A DNA stretch of 64,000 nucleotides from JAHEKD01 sp965204695 (GCA_965204695.1 OZ242007.1:4898001-4962000), one strand, 5' to 3'; positions 19,301 through 27,770 are shown, counted from the stretch's first letter. Program-made: numbers and translations. Notes: generated from the sequence alone by a model not told the origin.

Positions 19301-19703
19301 AATGCCTTATTGGTTGATGTCTCTTGCAGATGCTTGCTTGAAATGGGATATGCTTGAGCTATCACAGAAATATCTAGAGGATGCTGAAAATATAATTAAC
19401 CAAACAAACGAAGCTTGGCATACCGCGGAAATATATCGCCTTAAAGGAGAGTTAAAACTCAAGCTCGCAGACTCCAATCAACAAGAAGCTGAAAGTGAGT
19501 TTCGTAAGGCTGTTAATTTTGCTCGAAACCAAAACTCAATATCCTGGGAATTAAGAGCTCTTGTAAGTATGATCAAACTTTCAGAATTGGATAACACAAC
19601 CTTAGATGAGGATCTGGCTCGCTTGCAACTGCTCTATGATCAGTTCGAAACCTCAGAAAAATCACTCGAAGATTTAGTCACTGCGAAGCAGTTGTTGAGT
19701 TGA
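16338..19703 (+). CDS. SAM domain / class III nucleotide cyclase-like / AAA ATPase / TPR protein
   Basis: A 1121-residue cytoplasmic signalling protein. Residues 1-58 form a SAM domain (DLEDWLNNHNLGKYLSLFEKH). Residues 80-260 are a guanylate/adenylate cyclase domain with metal aspartates D90 (ICDMVGST) and D135 (RGDAVIAYFG). From about 280 an AAA_16-type ATPase follows with Walker A GDPGIGKS (310-317) and a Walker B-like LVFEDLHWID, then TPR-like helices to the end. In the catalytic loop VGQPPILAARL the transition-state asparagine is Ile210, while R214 is kept. Cyclase activity is therefore doubtful. TTG start with GAGAGGG 8-9 nt upstream. Monocistronic, first cargo gene of element 1. Confidence 0.85.
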   Translation: MTDLEDWLNNHNLGKYLSLFEKHQLDLDVLSLLTEQDIAKLELPLGDSKRLLAACSEINLEQAASESGQSYLKPAEGSVTRRQITVLICDMVGSTNLANRLDAEEVRRINTTYRNICKAAIEHTHDGYIAQYRGDAVIAYFGYPNAHENDPVRAILASRDIVDSITSYNETTIEDHKIQVHIGIATGPVVVGKGVGEDASHENAVGQPPILAARLQSLAKPNEIIVSELTAKLSNNQYQHQSLGEYNLKGFENPIPAFLAIKEILKEEISTSSPRSISTPLVGRNKELDTMISCWQKAKSGSGNSILIYGDPGIGKSRLLSEFKSQQVNDKFSALLCFCSPQNENSPLQPIIDQISRALGFEVHDDQTRKYQKLLNQVDTLQLDRKSVVPALADLLSISNEYEHIFAKLDAQSKKAKIFAVLGDILLAMAALRPVMLVFEDLHWIDPTSIEFITELLPRISSSSVLLILSARYEFTNPWEDTSDFTRVDIPSLNLNSRQEFIEKIPGINQLPSEIVDEILEKTDGVPLFIEETTWTVLDSIENQFDTDSDDKKIAETVKLGVPETLHDSLIARFDRLGSAKQLVQAASVIGRSFSRQLLATITENTNGQISKNLIKLVNSGTLIERNSRISETYEFRHSLIRDIAYVSQSNSSRKLTHGKTATAILMNFPDLAEQQPEVIAYHSTEAGFNDQAVDYWTKAAGQANSRSANREALVHVEKGLTQLKQLPQGEQNSKRELNLQVLSLGPLTVTTSFGSPELGEVSKRAIDLCHKIGSNSLIFPFLYNKWIFTQATGQHSEALKLAKEFFELAEKSKNLAATMQAHRTMAWSLFNSGNPVEANEHFLIARDIDENHPELGNLAYTYGTDQKVGLGGGHVQVLWSLGKPAEALKLSKVTIENSRQEAHALSLFIALQFAGCQLESMCRNWENVKHYADELIELGETNKLPLITATGQYYANLAITHQTGSFESQDIAYKYIEFGLSLHFKYIMPYWLMSLADACLKWDMLELSQKYLEDAENIINQTNEAWHTAEIYRLKGELKLKLADSNQQEAESEFRKAVNFARNQNSISWELRALVSMIKLSELDNTTLDEDLARLQLLYDQFETSEKSLEDLVTAKQLLS

Positions 19704-19725
19704 TGACGTAACCTGCCTGGTTTGA

Positions 19726-21936
19726 CTAGTCGGGTAATGCTAAGGCCACCAATTTGCTCGGTTGATCGAACCCACCAGTTGGAATGACAATATATTGCTT
19801 TCCTTTATGACCGAAACTCATCAAGGCTCCCTGCGCGTTGTAAGGTAGCTTAATTTCTCCTTTGAACTCGGCTGTTTTTTGATCATAGGCTTTAAGTGAA
19901 GGGTTATAATTTTCCAATCGATATGGAAAAATATGTGGAAATGGCCAGTTTATAAAAAGTGATTTATCAAACTTCCTTTTTGCTTCTTGTGCAACAAACA
20001 ACAGGTTAGGCGAAACAAGTAAATGTGAACGCCGATTCCATCCCAAATCACCTTCATCTATGTTGGGTGTATCACCTAAGTTTTGAATCAATACTTCTAA
20101 TTCTTCTCGAGGGCCTTTGCCAATCGCAATTGAGTTGCTCCAAGTATTATTACCGCTAACTAGATCTATTCCTGTCACACGACCAAAAGGGGGTTTGAAA
20201 AGTGGATAAGGCCATTTATTTCCGTTTTCATCAGTTACACTCATCGTAAAAGGACCGGCTGTAAAGTAGCTGTGAGGAGAATTGTGATTATCTCTGTCAA
20301 AAATTAGTGGACATTTAGAATCATTCGGATTGCATACTGCATTAACATTTTGAGAAGTCACAGAACTCACAAACAAATGCCCTGTATTTGGATTAGCTAC
20401 GGCACCTGCCCAACTTGCACCGCCGAGAAAACCTGGCACTTGTAATGTGCCTTTTTTGCCAGACGCTCCTAATACAGTAGGAGGTGTGTAAAGAGGACCA
20501 TAATGGTACTGATCGATAATCTGGCGAGCACGTTTTTCTAATGCAGGGCTATTTAAACTTATAATATTTTTTGAGTCTCCTTCCAAGAAAACACCTTGGT
20601 GGTCAAATGGCAATGGCAATGCTGGTATTTTTTGAGTTGCTGCGAGTTTTTCCCCCGGTACATCGGACTCTGGAACTTCGACTTCATTCATCTTGAATCT
20701 TGGTTCACCAGTTTCTCGATCGAGGACGTAAACGAACCCCTGTTTGGTCACTTGGGCTAGCAGCTTTTTAGTTTGACCATCTTCTTCTATGTCCATCAAT
20801 ATAGGAGGATAGGGCGGATCATAGTCCCAAACTCCATGACGTATCATTTGGAAATGCCACTGATACTCACCCGTTTCACAACTTACTGCTACTACACTTT
20901 GCGAAAATAGATTGTCTCCGTGCCGTCCACCACCATAGGCGTCATTACTAGAACTGCTTACTGGTAAGTAGGCTAGTCCTAGGGATTCATCAACACTAAT
21001 CATGGTCCAAACGTTAGCCTGGCCATAAGTTTTCCATGAATCATTGGTCCATTGTTCTTCCTCATCCAGGCCTAACTGTTTCATTTCTTGATCAGATGGA
21101 ATGGTATTAAAAGTCCAGGAATGTGTGCCATCTGTGGCTTTGAAAGCTTTTACCTTTCCTTTAGGTGCATCTGCTGTAGGGTCAAAATCATTGATTGAAG
21201 ACCCAACGATAACGTGATCATTGCAGATGGCTGGTGGTGAGGTTAAACCATGCCGATAAGGGTCTTCATTTACCTCTGAGCAGCCCGCTTCTGACTCGCC
21301 TTTTGTTGCACAACGCACGTCAACAATGCCTTGGTTGCCAAAATCAACTACAGGTTGGAGGGTTTCAGGGTCCAGGGCAACAAGTTTCGCGTCAACACGG
21401 CCAAGGAATATTTTTTCTACGCCATCATCTCCTCTCCAATAACTTAACCCTCGAGTGATAAATCCCGCATAATGTGGAGGAGACTTTTTGTATAGTTCGG
21501 GTTCATAAATTAGGGGTTTGGTTGGGTCATCTTTTGACATGACCGGCTTACCAGTGTCCAAATCCAGTTTTGCAACTTGGCTGACACCAGTAGGGGAATA
21601 GAGATATTTTCCAACTTTTATGGGAGTACTTTGATTCGTGTGAGTTTGCGAGACTGTTGCCAGCTCGATATCATTTACAGGTAAATTCCATTCCCAGGCT
21701 ACTTTCAGATCATTGAAATTTTCAGCCGTTATCTGATCAAGTGGTGTAAATCTATTGAATGAGCCATCACGCGCATAAGCCCACCAATCTTCAAGTGGTT
21801 GCTTATCACACAGGCTGTTCTGAGCGTTGGTCGTCAGGCTAATAGTTAAAATTATAACTAAAGTAATAAATTTGTTTATAACTAAAGTAATAGGTTGTTG
21901 TGAAAACAAAGAATAATATTTTCTTTTTTTTGTCAT
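19726..21936 (-). CDS. Periplasmic PQQ-dependent dehydrogenase (quinoprotein)
   Basis: A 736-residue quinoprotein of the glucose/alcohol dehydrogenase beta-propeller family. An N-terminal hydrophobic stretch ending TTNAQ is a signal peptide or anchor. The mature part opens with WWAYARDGSFNRFTPLDQI, typical of the first propeller blade. The active-site region WDYDPPYPPIL (D371/D373) and the lysine K398 in TKQGFVYVLDR match the catalytic Asp and PQQ-contacting Lys of membrane glucose dehydrogenase. It lacks the five-helix N-terminal anchor of that enzyme and any cytochrome c domain, so the electron acceptor is unknown. Divergent from the P450 gene. No PQQ biosynthesis gene is in the window. Confidence 0.85.
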   Translation of the reverse strand: MTKKRKYYSLFSQQPITLVINKFITLVIILTISLTTNAQNSLCDKQPLEDWWAYARDGSFNRFTPLDQITAENFNDLKVAWEWNLPVNDIELATVSQTHTNQSTPIKVGKYLYSPTGVSQVAKLDLDTGKPVMSKDDPTKPLIYEPELYKKSPPHYAGFITRGLSYWRGDDGVEKIFLGRVDAKLVALDPETLQPVVDFGNQGIVDVRCATKGESEAGCSEVNEDPYRHGLTSPPAICNDHVIVGSSINDFDPTADAPKGKVKAFKATDGTHSWTFNTIPSDQEMKQLGLDEEEQWTNDSWKTYGQANVWTMISVDESLGLAYLPVSSSSNDAYGGGRHGDNLFSQSVVAVSCETGEYQWHFQMIRHGVWDYDPPYPPILMDIEEDGQTKKLLAQVTKQGFVYVLDRETGEPRFKMNEVEVPESDVPGEKLAATQKIPALPLPFDHQGVFLEGDSKNIISLNSPALEKRARQIIDQYHYGPLYTPPTVLGASGKKGTLQVPGFLGGASWAGAVANPNTGHLFVSSVTSQNVNAVCNPNDSKCPLIFDRDNHNSPHSYFTAGPFTMSVTDENGNKWPYPLFKPPFGRVTGIDLVSGNNTWSNSIAIGKGPREELEVLIQNLGDTPNIDEGDLGWNRRSHLLVSPNLLFVAQEAKRKFDKSLFINWPFPHIFPYRLENYNPSLKAYDQKTAEFKGEIKLPYNAQGALMSFGHKGKQYIVIPTGGFDQPSKLVALALPD

Positions 21937-22220
21937 CCTAACCTCGTGTCGTTAAATCAATTGCTCGCAAGATTTGTTTAGTTCATAAATCTTGAAGACC
22001 AGTTTAGTTGATTGATTTGTACTTGAACACAAAAAAAACCACAAAGATGTGGCAAATACCACATTATTAGTTGCATTTGATATGTAAATCTATATAGAAT
22101 AATTTTCAAGCTTTTAAGTACTAGACACATATTTTGGCAATGATAAACAATAATTACAACACTTATGCGCACTGCAGAAAGTATTCTCTCTCCAGACAAA
22201 CTTACTAGTAATCCTTAGTC

Positions 22221-23507
22221 ATGATAGAGAGGGGTAAAAACTGGTTGATGAATTGGTTTATGCAAAGACCAATAATTTTGCGTTCAATATTTTATCTTAT
22301 TCGTGACAAATTTCCGGTTTTGGTTTTTAAAAACAGTGCTATTGTGTTTCGCTACCAGGATGTGGCCGATGTTATGCAGCGTGACAAGGACTTTACGGTT
22401 GAATCATTAATTGCCCCACGTGTTGTGACTGGGAAGTTTCTGCTTTCCATGGATGACGGAGATATGTACAGAAGACAGGAACTGACGCTCAAGCAAGTTG
22501 GATGCCCAGTCAACAGGGGATTCACAACAGATATCTCGGAAAGTATAGCCACCAAAGCCGAAAAACTTGCAACTAAAATTTTGTCACAACTTAACACTGA
22601 TACTGATTCTGGACACATTAGCATTGATGTTATTAAAGATTACTGCGAACCTGTAGTAGCTCAAGTGGTGGCGCAGCACATCCTCGGGCTGACTATTAAT
22701 GATTCTGAGTTAAGAGGTTTGATCGATGACTTGAATAATCTGGCTAAACCGATTTTAGTACCAACAGTTGAGTCATTGGGCGCGGCAGATGAATCGGCTA
22801 AAAATATTAAAAAAAGAATGCAACATAGTAAACCGATTGCCGATTCACTTTTTGCTAGAGTGCTTTCTAAGCAAATTTTTCAACATGATGGAGTTAAGAT
22901 TAATTTACCTATGGATGAAGATGACGCAAAGAGAATCATAATTGGTTTAAGTATCGCCGGGTTTGCGCCTGTTGTGAAAACCTTTGCTCAGGCTATTGAC
23001 CAACTTATTCAAAGAAAAGATTATTTAGATGAAATATCTATGGCAATAGCAGTAAATGATAACCTGGCGGTAAGGCAGTATATCTATGAGGCCTTGAGAT
23101 TCAATCCAACGTTCCCTTTTTTGGTTCGACATTGTCCGAGAGAAACTACGATAGGTAGTGGCAAGCATCAAAGAAAAGTCAATGCAGGTAGCGTTGTTAC
23201 TGTAGCGTTATTATCGGCCATGTTTGATCCACAAGCCATCGGAGAACCAACTCGGTTCCGTACGGATCGAGAATTAACTGATTACTTCCATTTTGGGCAT
23301 GGTTTACATGAATGTTATGGTGAAAAAATGGCTATGCAAATGGTTATGGCCATGATTAAAGAATTATTAAATGTTGCAAATAAAGGGCACGAATCCACTC
23401 TACAAAGAAATGAGCAAAGTTCCCAAAAAGGCCATATAAAGTACGAGCGCTCAGGGCCGGTTGTTAAACATCTCCATCTCAAATACCAGCCACGAGTAGA
23501 ATTATGA
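22221..23507 (+). CDS. Cytochrome P450, atypical I-helix
   Basis: A 428-residue P450. The K-helix ExxR is E290-R293 (EALR), and the heme loop FHFGHGLHECYGEK holds the cysteine ligand C365. The I-helix reads GLSIAGFAPVVKT: the usual acid-alcohol pair for oxygen activation (AGxD/ET) is missing and a proline is present, reminiscent of peroxygenase-type P450s. It lies upstream of a membrane protein and a DyP-type peroxidase in one overlapping unit, with the next ATG overlapping this stop (ATGA). No ferredoxin or reductase gene is nearby, which again fits a peroxide-driven enzyme. Substrate unknown; two helices near the N-terminus could let it approach membranes. Confidence 0.88.
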   Translation: MIERGKNWLMNWFMQRPIILRSIFYLIRDKFPVLVFKNSAIVFRYQDVADVMQRDKDFTVESLIAPRVVTGKFLLSMDDGDMYRRQELTLKQVGCPVNRGFTTDISESIATKAEKLATKILSQLNTDTDSGHISIDVIKDYCEPVVAQVVAQHILGLTINDSELRGLIDDLNNLAKPILVPTVESLGAADESAKNIKKRMQHSKPIADSLFARVLSKQIFQHDGVKINLPMDEDDAKRIIIGLSIAGFAPVVKTFAQAIDQLIQRKDYLDEISMAIAVNDNLAVRQYIYEALRFNPTFPFLVRHCPRETTIGSGKHQRKVNAGSVVTVALLSAMFDPQAIGEPTRFRTDRELTDYFHFGHGLHECYGEKMAMQMVMAMIKELLNVANKGHESTLQRNEQSSQKGHIKYERSGPVVKHLHLKYQPRVEL

Positions 23508-25783
23508 AAAAACAACATGACATAACAATTGTTGCACCGCTCAAGTCGATTGATGATATTGATGATTTGCAATTGCTTCTGGAAAACAACCGTGAGTTTC
23601 TTCCTTTTTATAATCATCCCTCGGCGAATCGAGATCAAGATCGTCATGAAATTGAAAATTTGCATTTTGCCAGCTTGTTTATTATTTTCCCTCCGATAGA
23701 TAAATCCACTGGTAAAGTTATAGACGGCCATGATGGGTTCTTGGTGTTGGAAGCAAATATTGATAGCGAGGAGTCGGAGCGAGAAGCAATCAAACAATTT
23801 TTGGATGGTTTACTGAAAGCTGATCATAATAGCGGACACCAGGTCTTGCATAAAGCGTTTAGCTTTTGTAAAGCTTATCAAAGTGATCCGTATGATCGTT
23901 ATCAACTGCTAAAATATTTATTATCAAATAATAAAAAATCGAATGCTTTTTATGTTGCAAACCGTGGCCTCAGCGCAGAAGAAATATTTCAGCATGAGCA
24001 ACTTCGTAAGGACACGAATGATCAACTGCAACGGTTAAACTTAAGCACACCAGCTGAAAGACAAAGAGTGAATCGCAAGTTTGGAGAGAATAATTCCGAC
24101 TCTACTGGACTGGTGTTAGAAAAACTCAATAAAGCTCGTTACAGAATGTCGGTTAAGAAATCCGAGCGTCCATATTTGCTTCGTTACGGTGAAACCATTT
24201 TGAAAATGTTTTTAGCATTAATTACAGTGTTGATATTTGTAACGTTAGCTATTTCCTCAACTTTACTGGGATCACACACGTCGATTGTTGAAAACTATCT
24301 AGTGCTTGGGTCGATTGCACTTATTGTGATCACAACTATATTATTAATAGTAATAAATAAAATTTTTACCATCATTAAGGTAACTTCTATTACTAAAGGC
24401 CTTAAATATACGATTTATATTTTGCCTGTCATCATTGGTATTGGAAGCTTTATATACATAGTATTTTTTGGTGAATCTGTTCGATCAATAATAAATATGT
24501 GTGAGGATAAGGAAGTAAAACTTGTAAATATTTTTGATATTTTTGAAAGGTGTGATTTAAATATATTACATTATTCAGCGGTTTCCTTAGTTTTAATTGG
24601 ATTTTTTATATTGGGGTTATTTTTGATCATGTGGAGTTTAAATAGAGTTTACTCCAGTGATGAAGAGGATGAATTGATCACAAAATTAACATGGACAATT
24701 ATAGGTGGTCTACTGCTTACATTATCGGTAATGCTCACAGTCTGGGCTATAAACAAATATCCACAAGTAAAATCTCTGATTGGTAATGTTATAGACTATT
24801 TTAATTTGTCAAAGGAGGCAAAAGGAAAGGTAGGAAACTTTTTAGAAATTCTTGGTTTTGGTGCGCGTGGAGCACTGGCCTTAGTACAAATGGCAATATG
24901 TGTTTTAATTGCTACCGTATTTTTAAGATTAAGTAATGCCAAAGATGATAATCTGACGCTAGCGACCAATCCTTATTTTGTAGTCAGCGGAATTTTAATT
25001 GTTATGTTCTTAATCTTAACATTGGGCAGGCAAGAGCTTCCCGATGACTCAATATTCTTCGCACAAGTATCTGCGGTTGTGCTTTTTGGGGTATTAATGA
25101 TTTTAGTGTTAGCTATTTGTAGAATAAGACGCCTCGAACGTGAGGACCCTGAGGATGAAATACCCTGGAATAGTGATTCTAAATTCCGAGAAGTGATCGA
25201 TAAACAAGAGCTAGTTCGTGATACCTTTGCAACTCAAAACCATCTTATCAGCATCACTGACATCAAGCCCGGGCGTCTTAGAAATATTACGTTACGTGTG
25301 ATTTTATGGGTGATTGGCTTGGCGCATAAGCTGGTGCAAAACAAAGGATCACTGGGTGGGCTGACTACCATACACTTTGCCCGTTGGGTGATTATTGACA
25401 AAGGTAGACGCTTGTTGTTTCTGTCCAATTACGATGGCGATTGGGGGCAATACCTAAGTGACTTTATTGACGGGCCCGTTGTAGGTTTAACTGCAATCTG
25501 GAGTAATACTCAGGGTTTTCCTAGGACAAAATGGCTAACTCAATATGGTGCAAATGATGAGCAAAGATTCAAAGCCTATGCTCGCAATAGTCAACTGCCT
25601 TCGATTCACTGGTATACCCGTTATCCCGATCTGAGTGTAAAAAATGTTCAGGATAATGAACATTTAAACAACTGGGTAGCTGAACTGCAAGCAAAATCAG
25701 AACCAAATCCAGAATTAAAACCAGAGCTAAAACCAGAACCAACACAGGATGCTGAGTTTGAATCAGCTACAAGATATATATGA
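23504..25783 (+). CDS. Polytopic membrane protein linking P450 and DyP genes
   Basis: A 759-residue protein of no named family I can assign. A soluble N-terminal part (1-220) is followed by about eight membrane helices (225-545) and a soluble C-terminal domain (600-735). The two soluble regions each contain an HFA(S/R)-x-x-I stretch followed by a strand ending in N-x-D (LHFASLFIIFPP with LVLEANID; IHFARWVIID with LLFLSNYDGDW), so they may be related ferredoxin-like folds. A Pro-Glu-Lys rich tail (PNPELKPELKPEP) precedes the end. It overlaps the P450 by 4 bp and the annotated DyP start. Its role is probably to organise or supply the two heme enzymes at the membrane, which is inference. Confidence 0.75.
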   Translation: MKKQHDITIVAPLKSIDDIDDLQLLLENNREFLPFYNHPSANRDQDRHEIENLHFASLFIIFPPIDKSTGKVIDGHDGFLVLEANIDSEESEREAIKQFLDGLLKADHNSGHQVLHKAFSFCKAYQSDPYDRYQLLKYLLSNNKKSNAFYVANRGLSAEEIFQHEQLRKDTNDQLQRLNLSTPAERQRVNRKFGENNSDSTGLVLEKLNKARYRMSVKKSERPYLLRYGETILKMFLALITVLIFVTLAISSTLLGSHTSIVENYLVLGSIALIVITTILLIVINKIFTIIKVTSITKGLKYTIYILPVIIGIGSFIYIVFFGESVRSIINMCEDKEVKLVNIFDIFERCDLNILHYSAVSLVLIGFFILGLFLIMWSLNRVYSSDEEDELITKLTWTIIGGLLLTLSVMLTVWAINKYPQVKSLIGNVIDYFNLSKEAKGKVGNFLEILGFGARGALALVQMAICVLIATVFLRLSNAKDDNLTLATNPYFVVSGILIVMFLILTLGRQELPDDSIFFAQVSAVVLFGVLMILVLAICRIRRLEREDPEDEIPWNSDSKFREVIDKQELVRDTFATQNHLISITDIKPGRLRNITLRVILWVIGLAHKLVQNKGSLGGLTTIHFARWVIIDKGRRLLFLSNYDGDWGQYLSDFIDGPVVGLTAIWSNTQGFPRTKWLTQYGANDEQRFKAYARNSQLPSIHWYTRYPDLSVKNVQDNEHLNNWVAELQAKSEPNPELKPELKPEPTQDAEFESATRYI

Positions 25784-27335
25784 GTACGCAACAGTGATTA
25801 ACGTACAATGGGAAAATGTGCAGGGAGTTGTACTTCGTGGGTACCCGGATTATAAATTTGGAGTCAAGCTGTTACTTAAATTTAAAAGCGGGGATTCAGA
25901 TGAGATAATACAAAAAAGAAAGGCCTGGATAAAAAGTTTGTCTGAAGAAATTGCTTATGCATCAAGTGCGAAGACTTCTTCTCTAGTTGATGACTCACAA
26001 ACTGCCGAGGTTGATTCCGCTAATACAACCACTACTACAAATCAGCCAAAAGACACAGTTCAATTTGTAGCGTTTACGATATCTGGGTTATCTGCATTGG
26101 AACAGGATGAAGAGTTTTTACATAGCTTTTCGAATGAATTTCGGGAAGGTATGTATTCATCACGTTGCGCACATACCCTTGGCGATAATCCCCAAGAATG
26201 GGACTGGGGTGGCTCTGAGGGGGATATAGATTTGTTACTTATCATCTATGCAAAACATAAAGGAGATCTGCAGGAACAAATCAAAAAATACAACGATACT
26301 GAATTGTTTGATGTAAAGCAAGAACTTCTCGCCTCATATAAGGATCGTGAGCATTTTGGTTTCCGAGATGGGCTTTCACAGCCTATAATCGATGGCACAC
26401 ATCGCAGCGTATCTAAAGATGTTCCAAAAAGGGATGTTGTCAAACCCGGTGAATTTATTCTTGGTTATGTGAATGAGCACGGAGGCCTGGCATTATCACC
26501 CAATGTAAAAAGTAGCAGTGATCCGCATGGTTTTCTTCCCATGGCTGATGCACAGAGTATTAGCTTAAACTCTAAAACGGCCCAAAAAAACTATAGCCGT
26601 CGTGATTTTGGTAAAAATGGTACTTATCTGGTGCTAAGACAGCTTGAACAAAACGTCGAAGCCTTTGACGCTGCTGTGCTGGATATCGCAAAAAATATTG
26701 ACAAAAATAATCCTGGCGATTTTGAAGAATGGGTGGCAGCCAAATTAATGGGAAGATGGAAAAATGGAAGGCCATTAACACTCTTCCCAAAAATTGATGG
26801 TGACGAACTCCCTCAAGTAAAAGATGCAGATACTCAAAACGATTTTTCTTATGCTAAGAACGATACTTTTGGATATGGCTGTCCAATTGGTTCGCATGTT
26901 AGAAGATCAAACCCACGGGATACTATAGCAGAGGACCCAGAGAAGTCTGAGAATATGGTTAAGCGCCATCGAATTTTAAGACGAGGTAGGTTATATGGTA
27001 TCGAGCCTGAATGTAAAGAATGCGGATATAAGCCAGATAATAATTATGAAACTAAGGGAATGATGTTTATGTGTCTTAACACAAAAATTGAGCGGCAGTT
27101 TGAGTTTATTCAACAAAGTTGGCTTAATCAGAGTAAATTTCAGGGGTTAATAGATGAGGTAGACCCAATTTCTGCACATACCAAAGATAAAAAGAAAAAG
27201 CCTATTACTATACAAGCATCACCAATACGAATTCGCACAAATCCAATTGATAAATTTGTCACAGTTAAAGGAGGAGCGTATTTCTTTTTACCGGGACGGC
27301 AAGCACTAGAATTTTTGGCCTACAATGCTGGGTAG
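25749..27335 (+). CDS. DyP-type heme peroxidase
   Basis: A 528-residue dye-decolorizing peroxidase of the longer class. The distal motif GFRDG is at 204-208 with catalytic D207. The proximal histidine is H383 in CPIGSHVRRSNPRD, and the C-terminal TIQASPIRIRTNP and VKGGAYFFLPG strands are typical. A Ser/Thr-rich linker (72-100) and a CxxC pair (C422, C425) are additions. There is no signal peptide, so it is cytoplasmic. Start is uncertain: ATG 25749 overlaps the previous gene by 35 bp, while a GTG at 25794 would give MINVQWENVQGVVLRGYP. It uses H2O2 and probably acts with the P450 two genes upstream. Confidence 0.88.
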   Translation: MLSLNQLQDIYEYATVINVQWENVQGVVLRGYPDYKFGVKLLLKFKSGDSDEIIQKRKAWIKSLSEEIAYASSAKTSSLVDDSQTAEVDSANTTTTTNQPKDTVQFVAFTISGLSALEQDEEFLHSFSNEFREGMYSSRCAHTLGDNPQEWDWGGSEGDIDLLLIIYAKHKGDLQEQIKKYNDTELFDVKQELLASYKDREHFGFRDGLSQPIIDGTHRSVSKDVPKRDVVKPGEFILGYVNEHGGLALSPNVKSSSDPHGFLPMADAQSISLNSKTAQKNYSRRDFGKNGTYLVLRQLEQNVEAFDAAVLDIAKNIDKNNPGDFEEWVAAKLMGRWKNGRPLTLFPKIDGDELPQVKDADTQNDFSYAKNDTFGYGCPIGSHVRRSNPRDTIAEDPEKSENMVKRHRILRRGRLYGIEPECKECGYKPDNNYETKGMMFMCLNTKIERQFEFIQQSWLNQSKFQGLIDEVDPISAHTKDKKKKPITIQASPIRIRTNPIDKFVTVKGGAYFFLPGRQALEFLAYNAG

Positions 27336-27447
27336 ATATAGTAAACTTTGAATATCGGCGAATTTATTACATTATCTATAATGCTTGATAGTGAAGTAGA
27401 CTCAAACTCTGAAATTAGTCACTGGAGTATGTGTGTTTATTCTATAG

Positions 27448-27553
27448 TTTTTAATAGAAGTAAATGCAGCGAACTCCCAAATTTAAAGTTTGTAAGTTAT
27501 TGAATTTTATAGTGTTTCGAAGCTAGGTTAATGGCTTCGAACTAGGTATTCGG
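27448..27553 (+). repeat. Right-end module of element 1 (copy a)
   Basis: About 105 bp containing TTAATAGAAGTAAATGCAG, a run of CCCAAATTTA, TAAGTTATTGA and the hairpin TTCGAAGC (27516-27523) / GCTTCGAA (27534-27541). A diverged copy in the same order lies at 33595-33692, also upstream of an att copy. No coding capacity seen. Likely an end-specific part of related elements. Confidence 0.6.
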
Positions 27554-27621
27554 AAGTCAAAATATTTTTTAAATTATGCAATTTTAGTACTGGATAATCC
27601 ATTTTGGGTAATGAATTGCCA

Positions 27622-27675
27622 TTGAGGGGGTAGTGAGCCTAGCTCGTGCCGGTTCGAGTCCGGCCATCGGCACCA
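27622..27675 (+). repeat. att copy S2 (perfect 54-bp tRNA-Leu 3' end)
   Basis: Identical over 54 bp to the tRNA-Leu anticodon loop, variable arm, T arm, acceptor 3' strand and CCA (15521-15574). The 5' half of the tRNA is missing, so it is not a gene. It marks the junction between elements 1 and 2. Confidence 0.9.
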
Positions 27676-27752
27676 TAAAAAAACAATTAAATCAAATAGA
27701 TATAGAATTACTGAAAAATTCTATCTTTGTTAGATTCCTAAAATTATCGTCT

Positions 27753-27770
27753 TGCCGCACATATGCCGCA
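27753..27770 (+). repeat. Phased direct repeat, candidate integrase arm site (element 2)
   Basis: TGCCGCA occurs at 27753-27759 and 27764-27770 (11-bp period), 78 bp after att copy S2, matching the geometry at element 1 with a different word. Confidence 0.5.

Larger units (their letters stand above)
15575..27675. mobile_element. Integrative element 1 at tRNA-Leu
   Basis: A 12.1-kb block bounded by 54-bp perfect direct repeats of the tRNA-Leu 3' end (S1 and S2). Its left end has a phased arm-type repeat 78 bp inside the att core, and its right end has a palindrome-containing module shared with element 2. Cargo: cyclase-ATPase-TPR protein, PQQ dehydrogenase, P450, membrane protein and DyP peroxidase. 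No integrase survives; a short reading frame and an IS remnant occupy its usual place. The element is probably immobile now. Confidence 0.7.

Noticed and set aside
25780..25797. ATG at 25780 as the DyP start, in an ATGA overlap
   Set aside because: That frame stops after five codons; the DyP frame uses ATG 25749 or GTG 25794.
27622..27675. Extra tRNA-Leu genes at 27622, 34035, 43710 and 45167
   Set aside because: All lack the acceptor 5' strand, D arm and anticodon 5' stem, so they cannot fold; they are attachment-site copies.
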